The notes beneath the pieces are model-generated. The model had not been told where the DNA came from, ran no database searches, and saw nothing but the letters and a program-made list of their open reading frames with translations. 25,768 nucleotides of DNA from GCA-2862545 sp047609825 (lineage in GTDB: Bacteria > Myxococcota_A > UBA796 > GCA-2862545). Position numbers and translations under genes: made by a program. Location: positions 1-25,768 of the forward strand of contig JBLFXJ010000073.1 of assembly GCA_047609825.1 (NCBI GenBank). Direction: 5' to 3'. Of the stretch, positions 6,311 to 14,190 are shown one piece after another (the first letter of the stretch is position 1; every line of letters starts with the position of its first letter).

Positions 6311-9300
6311 GGGTACACGATCTCGATGGACTGCACAGTGTCGTTCACCAGGTCAAGCTGGGCACCGGGCTGTGCGGTAACGGTGCCGCTCCTGAAGATA
6401 GCGGAATCCACTCCAGTCTGATCAAGCGCGTCGAGGGTCGATCGGGGCACGCTCACCTTGATGACTGCATCGGCATCGCCAATCGCGTCCGCGAAGTCCA
6501 CCGTTTCGCCGAGGTCGAGGCCGAACTGCTTGCCTTCGAGGCTGGCCCCGGTGGGGTTGCCACGGAGCACGCCTGAAGTTGCGATGTCATCCAGCTCACC
6601 CGTGGACACGGCCCGGAACAGGTCGACGCTCCCTTCTGCTGTCGAGTTGTGCACCAGCACACCAACCGCATCCGCCCCCGGCCCGCGCACGTAGAAGTTG
6701 TGCAGGCCCTCGACCTCGAAGTCGAAGACCTCGAACTCCCCCTGCCGCCACGTCTTGTTGACGAGGATCGCCTCGCCACCCCCCTGAACATGCAGGACGG
6801 TCCCGACCTCCAGCTCCCCCAGCGGCACGTAGTCCCGCACGGCATCCACCCAGAACGGGTGGTTCGGCGTCCCGGTCAGCACATCGGTCGTGCCGTCGCC
6901 GTACGACACCTCGGCGTCGATCACCTCCGGCGCCACCCGGGCGAACGTGTCCACCACCCGCCCGAGCACGTCGCCAGTCGCCTCGACCCCATGGGGTGTC
7001 ACCGCCCAGACCTGCCCGTCGAGCGCCACCTGCGCCCCCGCGGCGACCGCATCCAGCGGGGCGTGCCCGCCGGCGCCCACGATAACGACCCAGTCCTCAG
7101 GGTGCGGAGTCCGCCAGCAGGCGACGTCGCCGAGCGAAGCGTCGGCGCGCATCAGCGCCTCGGCCGACGCCTCTCCGAGCCACACCGGACCGCCCAGCTC
7201 AACCCGGTACAGCTGCCCGTCGGCGCGCACCTCGGCCCCGGGCTCCTGTTCGGACACAACTGCCGGCGCCCACAAGCCCAAGCGGGCATCGTACACGTCG
7301 ACACTCGCGTCCGGCGAGAGAGTCGCAATGGCGCCCCCACCTGGCGCCGACGCGCAGGCCAGGGTGACCCCCAGCCGCTCCCACGCGGTCCGAGGCATCG
7401 CGGGCATGGCGTCCGCCGAGGGTGGACAGCGGGGCGGCAGGTCTTCGCCAGCAGCCGCGATGACTTGATCTCCCTCTTGAACCCCTTCTATCGCCCGCAC
7501 ACCCATCGGAGTCGCCACGGTAGTTCCGTCGATGAAACAGGCGCCTCCGCCCGCTTCAGCCAACTTCTGAACGTCGTGCATCGCGTCGGCGCCGTTCGCA
7601 GTTCGGTAGAGGTCGGCGCCCTTGTTCACCGCCTTCAGCGCGATGCCCGCTCCCCCCGGCACACCGGGCGCCAACACAGCCGCCGCGTCGATGGCCATAC
7701 CCGCCGCGTCCAACGCGGCCCAGCCGTAGCTCCCCTGCGCCACGTTCTCGCGATACGACCCGTAGCCGACGATTAGACTGGCAAAGTCGAAGGCGGTCTC
7801 GATAAGGTACCCATTCCGGTCCTGCAGCGCGTTTGTGTTCCCCGCCGCGTACGCCGGACCGAAACCCAGCGGCGCGCCAAGGTCCGCATTCGTCAGCCCC
7901 AGGTGCAGCAGCGGCTCGGGCTGCAACCACAGGCCATCGTCAAGCCGTGCATGCCGCGGACCGTGGTTGATCACGCCCGCGAACCGCTCGGGCTGGCTCC
8001 CGTGCAGCCCGTCCACCGGCCATGACGTGCCCACCTCGTGCAGCGCAACACCCGTCTGACCCAGCGCCTTGTGCAGCACCTCACCGCCGGAGCCGTCGAG
8101 CACCCACGCCGCGTTCCCGCCGGGCTCCCGGATCGACCACCGCGCCTGACCGTCGTGCGCCCGAAGCATCGGCAGCACGTCCACCGTCTGACCGGCCGCC
8201 GAGTCCGCCACGTACCCGGCGTCCCGGTGCACCACCTTCGGCGAAGCACCCGTGCGCACCTCGGTGATCAACACGTCGTCCAGGTCGTAGTGGAACGTGT
8301 GCGTCCACTTCACCATCTCCACGTCGCCACTGTCCGGGTCGGTGATCCGCTCGACGCCGCGGATGCGCGCCAGGCGGCCCAGCCCGTCGTACAGGTACGA
8401 CTCGTTCCGCCGCTCTGTCGGCTCCAGGTGCGACACCCGCGACAGGCGGCCCATCGGGTCCCAGGTGTACTGCTCCTCGATCCAGTCCGCGTCATCGTCG
8501 GCACCCGACCGACCCGCGACCTCACCAAACCGGCGCTCGGGGGCGTAGGTCCAGGTGGTGGGCAGCGGCGCGAGCGGGTCGCCACCGGGCTTGACCGCTC
8601 CGCCTCGGGTCAGCGACGTGGGCAGGCCCAGCGCGTCCCGGGCGATCGACTCCACCACCTCCCCATCCTGGCTCACGTCGTCGATCCGCCCCAGCGCGTC
8701 GTAGGCGTACGACCACACGCCGGCCACGTCGCCGAACCCCGTGTACGCCTTCGAGACCAGCGCCCCGCTCGCGTCCCACGAGTAGTCGATGCTGTTCGTG
8801 TCGCAGCTGGGGCGCTGGAGCTTGATCGCGTCGAGCGCAGCCGGTGCCGACCACACGTGGTCGACGCGCAGGTTGCAGTTCTCACCCTCGACATCCGCGA
8901 ACCACCCCCCGCTGGGCTGGCCCCAGACGCCGGGGAGGAAGTCGACCGTGGGATGGGTGCCATCGGGCAGGTGGGCGGTGGAGGCCTCGGCCCAGCGGGT
9001 GGGCCCGAAGGTGTGCTCGACGTGCACTGCACCGGGCAGGTCGGACGCGAGCACGAGGCCGTCACTGTCTGGGGTGTAGGCCCACTCCGCGACGTGCCCA
9101 TCGCTCCAGGTGCGCGTGCGCTGGACCAGGTGACCGAGCCCCCATCGCAGCGCGCCATCCGGGGCGTCGTAGGCATAGGTCGTGGTGCTCAGCGGGTCGG
9201 TCACGGAGCTGCGCACCCCCACCCAGGCCGTGTCCCACACGGCGGATGAGTCCTCCCACACCCCGTCTCGCAGCACCGACTTGTGGGTCAGCCGCCCCAG

Positions 9301-12300
9301 CGCGTCGTGCTCCCAGGTCACCACGAGCGCGTCGGCCTGGTCGAACGCCCTGACCGGGTGTGGCCCCTCGTGCTCGTAGCGGTGCCAGGGCTCCCACGGC
9401 GCCCCATCCTCCGCCGGGCGTCGCTCCACCGCGCGCGCCCGCCCGACCTGGTCATAGGTCGTGCGGTACTGGTTGCCGTTCGCGTCGGTGAACCCGGTCA
9501 GGCGGTCCCGACCGTCCCAGGAGTAGGTGCCCGTGCGCGTCCACTCGGTCGGACCGCCCTGGTCCACCGCGACCAGCCGGCCGAGCAGGTCGTGCTGCGC
9601 CCGGTGCAGCCGCCCCATGCCGTCCATCGTCTCCACCGCTCCCGGGATCGGCAGCAACGTGCGGGACGTTCCCGACACCGGTGACCAGGCGAGGCGCTCC
9701 ACACCCATCGCGTCGACATAGTGCCGGGTGTCCGTAGCATCCGGGATGCTCAGGTCGGCGGTGCCCACCTCGAACACGTCGGCCCCCCGCGGCGCGCGCA
9801 CGACCACCGCGTTGCCGGCGAGATCGGTGAGCGTCTCGCGAACGGTGAACCCGCTCGGTCCTTCCTCGGGAGTCCACGACTGCTGCGTGCGCCCGAGCCC
9901 ATCGAACACCTGGTACGCGGCGCGCTCCAGCACCGGGCCGAGCGGATCCTCCTGGGTGTACCTCGTCTCCTCGGTCCAGCGGGGCACGTCCTCGTGCGCG
10001 TGCGCCCAGCTCCGCACCCGGCGCGGCGCGTCCAGTCCGGCGCCGATCACCGATTCGGACGCGGGACGCCCCAGCCCGTCGTAGGCCATCACCTTGGTGA
10101 CACCGTTCGGGCCGGTGCTCGCGAGCGGCCGGCCGAGCCCGTCGACCTGGACGTGGGTGGCGTGGGCGTGGGCATTCAGCGTGTCGGTGACCACCGCGCC
10201 ACCGAGCGTCCACGTGGTCGACGCCCACGCGCCGCCCGGGCCCGTGGTCTCCTCGACCGCGCCGGCTGCGGTGTGGGTGAAGGTCCATGTCTCCCACGCC
10301 TCGTCGCACAGCGCGTCGCCGGCGAAGGCGCCGCAGGCATCTTGCCGGACGACCGCACCGTGTTCGAAGGGCTCCCCGCTCGCCGGCGCGCTCTGCCCGC
10401 CGAACTGGTACTGGACCCACTCGGCGAGGCTCTCGGCACCCAGGATCTCGTCCCACCCATAGGTCTTCTTCGTGCCCGGCAACCGCAGGCTGCCATCGTC
10501 GGTCGCCGCCCAGTCTGCGAACTCCACCCGCACCGTCTCGGGGGACGGCTCGATGGGCCCGTCGCCGCCCGGGGTCGGGCCGGTGACCACTTCCGTCAGG
10601 TCCGGCCCCGTCCACGTGGCGCGCATGCTCATGGACTGCCAGTCGCCGTTGTCGGCGCGGGTCTGCACGAGGCGTCCGGACAGCCTGTAGCCGTGGTCCC
10701 AGGGCTCGTAGTGGTGCTCCACCCGGCTCGCCGGCTCGAGCAGCGCCCCGTCGCCCGCCCCCACGGCCGGGTTGGCGCCATCGACCGGCATCCAGCGCAG
10801 CTGGGTCTCGACCGAGAGCTCATCCACATCGAGCAGCGGGAAGTCTCGGTGGGGTGTGAAGGACTGCGTTCGGGACCAGGTGGGCCAGGCCGCATCCCCG
10901 CCGGCCCAGCGGGTCTTGCCGTCCCGGACGTACTCCGTCTCGGTGACCCACTCGAACCCCTCGAACACCCCGCCGGCCTCGGCCGGCCCCGCATACGAGA
11001 ACCAGCGCTCAGCGGACTGGTCGGTGACCGGGTCGTACAGGTTGAGCGTGCGCAGCGTGGGGCGGTGCGACGAGAACGGCTCGGCGTCCACCGCGCCCGC
11101 TTCGTCTGCCGTGTTGGCGTAGGTGAGCGACGTGACGGCGCCCGTGCCCCACACCACGCGGTCGAGCAGACCGGGGGGCGTGCCCGACGAGAGGATGAAC
11201 CGATCCTCCGCCAGGATGTCGGGCATCCGGTCGCCGTTCACGTCCCGCACCGCCCCGAGCACCTGCACCTCGGTGCCGGGGTGCAGCACCGGGTCTACGA
11301 GCCTCTTGTCCACCTCGCGACTGGGCGGCACGAACACCGTGCTCGTGTAGGCGGCGGTCTTGCCGAGCTCGTCGGGGAACGCATCCCACGGGATCGGGGT
11401 CGCCACGGTGAACCCATCGCCGGTGTTCTGGTACCACAGGTGGTTGTCGGCATCGACCAGGTCGGGGCGCCCGTCCGCGTCGAGGTCGAGCAGGTCCACC
11501 AGCACCCGCGCGGGGTCGGCCTCGGCGTCGGTGCGGCACGCCGAGACCCGGTCGGCGATTCCCGGCGCGGTGCCAGGGTCGCCCGGATCCCACGGGCTCT
11601 CGAGGTCGAGCGGACCGTCGTCGAAGTCGGGCGGGTCCCCGCAGGCGGGCTCGTCGTCGTCGAAGTCGGGGTCGTCGGCGTGGTCGGCGGGGTCGTCCTC
11701 CGGGCAGCTCTCCTCGTGGTAGGAATCCCAGGAATACTCGGGGATGAACGCGCCACCTGGCTCGTACAGGTCGGGGAGGATGCCCAGACCGTCGTACATC
11801 GTGGGCGGCACGTAGGTGTCCAGCCCGCCGAGATCGACCTCCACGGGCGGGCCGGAGCACCGGGAGCTCTGCGGCCGGCCCTCGTACGAGCGGGACAGCC
11901 ACGGCGTGGGGGCGGGCCAGAGCACCGCATCGGCGAACCCGCCGGGGTAGCCGAACGCCACATCCCACTCCGGATGGTCGGGGGCCCAGTGCGCGGTGTC
12001 GACCACATCTGCGTGGCCATCGCCGTTCAGGTCGACGATTCGCCGCGTGATCTCTGTGTACTCAGTCCGAGGTTGCTCGTAGTAGCCGGTGTCCTCGTAG
12101 AACACGCCCTCGAGGATCGCGCGGTGGGTGACGACGCTGAGGTGGCTCGTGGGGATGCCGTCGAAGCTGTACTCGGTGGGCGCGTCCTCCCACGCATCCC
12201 GATCAGGGTCGAACGCGTACACCTGCAGCCCCATCGGCAGGCCGTACACGATGTCCAACCACCCATCGCCGGTGAGGTCGACGAGCTGCAGCAGGTCGGC

Positions 12301-13941
12301 GCCGGCGTGCTCGAGATCGACGAATGGCGATGTGTCGTCCCGCAAGAACACGGGCCTGAAGCTGATGCCCTCGGCGACCCCCGGGAACTTGAACGGCGTG
12401 GACAGGGGCACCGCCGGGCCGAGGCCCCACTGGGTGCCGAAGTGCACATCCCAGGTCCAGGTGCGTGCGATGCCGTCTTCGTCGAGGTTGAGGTTGAACA
12501 GCTCCGGCACATCCTCCAGGTCGTGGTCGTACACGGCCGACACGACGTCTTCCCGGGCGACGATCAGGTCGCGGAGCCCGTCGCCGTCGAGATCCACCCA
12601 GGTCTGGGTGGTGTAGTTGTTGCGGATCGGCAGGGTCCCGTTGGGAAACGTGGGGGCGTAGTCGATGCCGACCACCGCCGACTTGCTCGCCCCCAACTTG
12701 TGGGTAGGCTCCGGCCGATCGAACGGCTCGGGGAGGTCGGACAGCCAGAGTGACCCGCCGCCGTGCGCGACGTGCGCGTGGGCCAACGGGCCGTCGTCGC
12801 CCCAGTCGAGGCGATCGACCCAGCCATCGCCGTTCGCGTCGGCCATGTCGACCCACTGGTAGGTCTCGCCATCCCGCCCGGTGGAGCGGAGGCCGAGGAG
12901 CCCCGGGCCGGGCTGCTCACCGTAGAGGTGCCCCTCCGGCTCGAACGCCGTGTAGTGGAACGCGGCGAGGGTCATCACCTCGGGGCCCTCGGTGTAGCCA
13001 CAGCTCGCGGGATGGGCGGCCGACCGCTGCCGCACCTCCACCAGGCGCTCTTCGGACCCGAACGGCGCATAGCAGAGGTCCCACGCCGGGGAGACCATGC
13101 TGGTGCAGTCGACCGAGGCGTCCGTACACGCCACCTCGGTGTCGAGGGTGAACCCGACCACCCGGCGGTCCAGCACGGCCACGCCGCCGCTCGGCAGGCC
13201 TCGGTACGACACGTGTGGCGCGTCTTCGATGTCGCTGACGAGGGCGTATAGCGGAGCATCTTCCCACTCTCCGGGCATGGCCCCCTGGGTGCCGCCCCAC
13301 TCCACCCGCTCGAGCACGCCATCGCCCCCGCGGTGGTACACCACCTGGTTGCCCCAGCTGTCGGCGACCGAGTGGGCCGCCCAGGCGTCCGCGTCGTCGT
13401 ACGCCACGAGCGTGGTGGTGATCCCGCCGCTGCGCACGGTCCACGCGTTGTCGCCGGGGTGGAAGCTGACATCGGCGTTCTGCGGGGACTCGGAGTGCAG
13501 CTCCCAGCCGGTGTCCCCCTTGAACAAGATGCCGGACAGCCCGCCCCCCGACACCCGAACGGGGGCGGTGAGCTCGAGACCATAGGCCTGGGCTCTGGCC
13601 TTTCCGGTGACGTGCGTGAGCGTCATGCCCGCCGCGATCGACCACCCGCGCCCGAGGGGGGAGTGCGCCCCCGCGGCCGAAGAATACGCCAGCGCCACGC
13701 CCGGCCCGAGCCGCCCTTCGGGGAGTGCAATGGGCACAGCGTAGCTGACGTCGCCCCGGGCTGACCCGGACGCGCCGTAGCCCACGCCCTGCAGGCCGCT
13801 GTCGTGCGCCAACGCCTCGGCGACGGTGGGGGTGACGCCATCGCCGGCCGCCGAGAGCCCGAGGAAGATGGCGTCGTCATCTCCGGATGCTGCGGCTGTG
13901 CCGGCGAACAGCGCGAGCACCAATGCTGTGGTGGGTGACAC
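6307..13941 (-). CDS. Giant SpvB/FG-GAP/Rhs cocoon protein with Hint domain and C-terminal toxin
   Basis: A 2,544-residue secreted polymorphic toxin. The start is GTG at 13941-13939, with GGAGG four bases upstream and an export signal (TTALVLALFAGTAAA) directly following. Residues about 30-330 are SpvB/TcB-like (GLQGVGYGASGSARGDVSY, LGRGWSIAAG). FG-GAP/VCBS calcium-type motifs (DxDGDG-like) lie near 368, 451, 559, 638, 821 and 901. A WGTGAVTSLTYANT element leads into Rhs/YD repeats (about 1285-1890, YDGLGRL-type). The core is degenerate: LQPEPLL near 2009 and NTNALQDRNGY near 2039. A Hint domain runs from Cys2135 (ACFIDGTTV) to VLVH-N2432, with TPNHPFWV inside. Residues 2433-2544 are the toxin. 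It resembles TcB and TcC fused in one chain, building a hollow shell that self-cleaves to free the toxin. Confidence 0.9.
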   Translation of the reverse strand: MSPTTALVLALFAGTAAASGDDDAIFLGLSAAGDGVTPTVAEALAHDSGLQGVGYGASGSARGDVSYAVPIALPEGRLGPGVALAYSSAAGAHSPLGRGWSIAAGMTLTHVTGKARAQAYGLELTAPVRVSGGGLSGILFKGDTGWELHSESPQNADVSFHPGDNAWTVRSGGITTTLVAYDDADAWAAHSVADSWGNQVVYHRGGDGVLERVEWGGTQGAMPGEWEDAPLYALVSDIEDAPHVSYRGLPSGGVAVLDRRVVGFTLDTEVACTDASVDCTSMVSPAWDLCYAPFGSEERLVEVRQRSAAHPASCGYTEGPEVMTLAAFHYTAFEPEGHLYGEQPGPGLLGLRSTGRDGETYQWVDMADANGDGWVDRLDWGDDGPLAHAHVAHGGGSLWLSDLPEPFDRPEPTHKLGASKSAVVGIDYAPTFPNGTLPIRNNYTTQTWVDLDGDGLRDLIVAREDVVSAVYDHDLEDVPELFNLNLDEDGIARTWTWDVHFGTQWGLGPAVPLSTPFKFPGVAEGISFRPVFLRDDTSPFVDLEHAGADLLQLVDLTGDGWLDIVYGLPMGLQVYAFDPDRDAWEDAPTEYSFDGIPTSHLSVVTHRAILEGVFYEDTGYYEQPRTEYTEITRRIVDLNGDGHADVVDTAHWAPDHPEWDVAFGYPGGFADAVLWPAPTPWLSRSYEGRPQSSRCSGPPVEVDLGGLDTYVPPTMYDGLGILPDLYEPGGAFIPEYSWDSYHEESCPEDDPADHADDPDFDDDEPACGDPPDFDDGPLDLESPWDPGDPGTAPGIADRVSACRTDAEADPARVLVDLLDLDADGRPDLVDADNHLWYQNTGDGFTVATPIPWDAFPDELGKTAAYTSTVFVPPSREVDKRLVDPVLHPGTEVQVLGAVRDVNGDRMPDILAEDRFILSSGTPPGLLDRVVWGTGAVTSLTYANTADEAGAVDAEPFSSHRPTLRTLNLYDPVTDQSAERWFSYAGPAEAGGVFEGFEWVTETEYVRDGKTRWAGGDAAWPTWSRTQSFTPHRDFPLLDVDELSVETQLRWMPVDGANPAVGAGDGALLEPASRVEHHYEPWDHGYRLSGRLVQTRADNGDWQSMSMRATWTGPDLTEVVTGPTPGGDGPIEPSPETVRVEFADWAATDDGSLRLPGTKKTYGWDEILGAESLAEWVQYQFGGQSAPASGEPFEHGAVVRQDACGAFAGDALCDEAWETWTFTHTAAGAVEETTGPGGAWASTTWTLGGAVVTDTLNAHAHATHVQVDGLGRPLASTGPNGVTKVMAYDGLGRPASESVIGAGLDAPRRVRSWAHAHEDVPRWTEETRYTQEDPLGPVLERAAYQVFDGLGRTQQSWTPEEGPSGFTVRETLTDLAGNAVVVRAPRGADVFEVGTADLSIPDATDTRHYVDAMGVERLAWSPVSGTSRTLLPIPGAVETMDGMGRLHRAQHDLLGRLVAVDQGGPTEWTRTGTYSWDGRDRLTGFTDANGNQYRTTYDQVGRARAVERRPAEDGAPWEPWHRYEHEGPHPVRAFDQADALVVTWEHDALGRLTHKSVLRDGVWEDSSAVWDTAWVGVRSSVTDPLSTTTYAYDAPDGALRWGLGHLVQRTRTWSDGHVAEWAYTPDSDGLVLASDLPGAVHVEHTFGPTRWAEASTAHLPDGTHPTVDFLPGVWGQPSGGWFADVEGENCNLRVDHVWSAPAALDAIKLQRPSCDTNSIDYSWDASGALVSKAYTGFGDVAGVWSYAYDALGRIDDVSQDGEVVESIARDALGLPTSLTRGGAVKPGGDPLAPLPTTWTYAPERRFGEVAGRSGADDDADWIEEQYTWDPMGRLSRVSHLEPTERRNESYLYDGLGRLARIRGVERITDPDSGDVEMVKWTHTFHYDLDDVLITEVRTGASPKVVHRDAGYVADSAAGQTVDVLPMLRAHDGQARWSIREPGGNAAWVLDGSGGEVLHKALGQTGVALHEVGTSWPVDGLHGSQPERFAGVINHGPRHARLDDGLWLQPEPLLHLGLTNADLGAPLGFGPAYAAGNTNALQDRNGYLIETAFDFASLIVGYGSYRENVAQGSYGWAALDAAGMAIDAAAVLAPGVPGGAGIALKAVNKGADLYRTANGADAMHDVQKLAEAGGGACFIDGTTVATPMGVRAIEGVQEGDQVIAAAGEDLPPRCPPSADAMPAMPRTAWERLGVTLACASAPGGGAIATLSPDASVDVYDARLGLWAPAVVSEQEPGAEVRADGQLYRVELGGPVWLGEASAEALMRADASLGDVACWRTPHPEDWVVIVGAGGHAPLDAVAAGAQVALDGQVWAVTPHGVEATGDVLGRVVDTFARVAPEVIDAEVSYGDGTTDVLTGTPNHPFWVDAVRDYVPLGELEVGTVLHVQGGGEAILVNKTWRQGEFEVFDFEVEGLHNFYVRGPGADAVGVLVHNSTAEGSVDLFRAVSTGELDDIATSGVLRGNPTGASLEGKQFGLDLGETVDFADAIGDADAVIKVSVPRSTLDALDQTGVDSAIFRSGTVTAQPGAQLDLVNDTVQSIEIVYP
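6310..6645 (-). other. C-terminal toxin module of the Rhs protein (ART-like fold suspected)
   Basis: These bases encode residues 2433-2544, the part after the Hint cleavage site VLVHN. The module begins with a short linker, then L-F-R2443-A-V-S, ELDDI..SGVLR, S-L-E-G-K2471-Q-F, a strand-rich middle (AVIKVSVP), FRSGTV, and ends L-x-L-V-N-D..Q-S-I-E2540-I-V. An early R in an (L/Y)xR strand, a mid-domain small/polar loop and a late E-containing strand are how ADP-ribosyltransferase-like toxins are arranged. I recognise the pattern as a recurrent Rhs tip family but cannot name its substrate, and the catalytic assignment is inference. Confidence 0.5.
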
Positions 13942-14190
13942 GAGACCTCCGCTTCGCAAGTGAGGCGGAGAGAGTCCCACGGCGATCGGTCCCGGGGACC
14001 GGCGCAACCGAGCCCTCCAGCGTCAGATCAACCCATAATTTGCGTGCGTCGCCGAACATCCGCCCGCCCCGGGCCCGAGCACTTCGATCCACCCGCGGGC
14101 CTGGATTTCCGCCCCGGCGTCTGCGATCGGACATCCGCGTTGCGCGCGGCCGAACTCCACCGTGCGATACGATCCCGCGGGGGTGCGGCG
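13942..14190. promoter_or_regulatory. Divergent intergenic region between rhs and MopE lipoprotein genes
   Basis: The 249 bases hold the 5' regions of both genes. A perfect inverted repeat, CGGTCCC-G-GGGACCG (13987-14001), lies 46 bases upstream of the rhs GTG, where an operator would act. CATAAT at 14034-14039, in the only AT-rich patch of the interval, could be a sigma70-type -10 box for the plus-strand gene, but I see no convincing -35 partner. A short hairpin (CTCCGC at 13947-13952 with GCGGAG at 13965-13970) covers the rhs ribosome-binding site and might limit its translation. No sigma54 element with correct spacing was found for either gene. Confidence 0.35.

Noticed and set aside
7060..7500. 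Possible intein with homing endonuclease in the Rhs gene
   Set aside because: The Hint domain lies at the pretoxin position and ends directly before the toxin; no LAGLIDADG or HNH endonuclease motif and no C-terminal extein of the same protein family can be seen.
9721..12753. A 1,010-codon open frame on the plus strand
   Set aside because: Antisense shadow of the Rhs/SpvB gene, with low-complexity composition and no recognisable motif.
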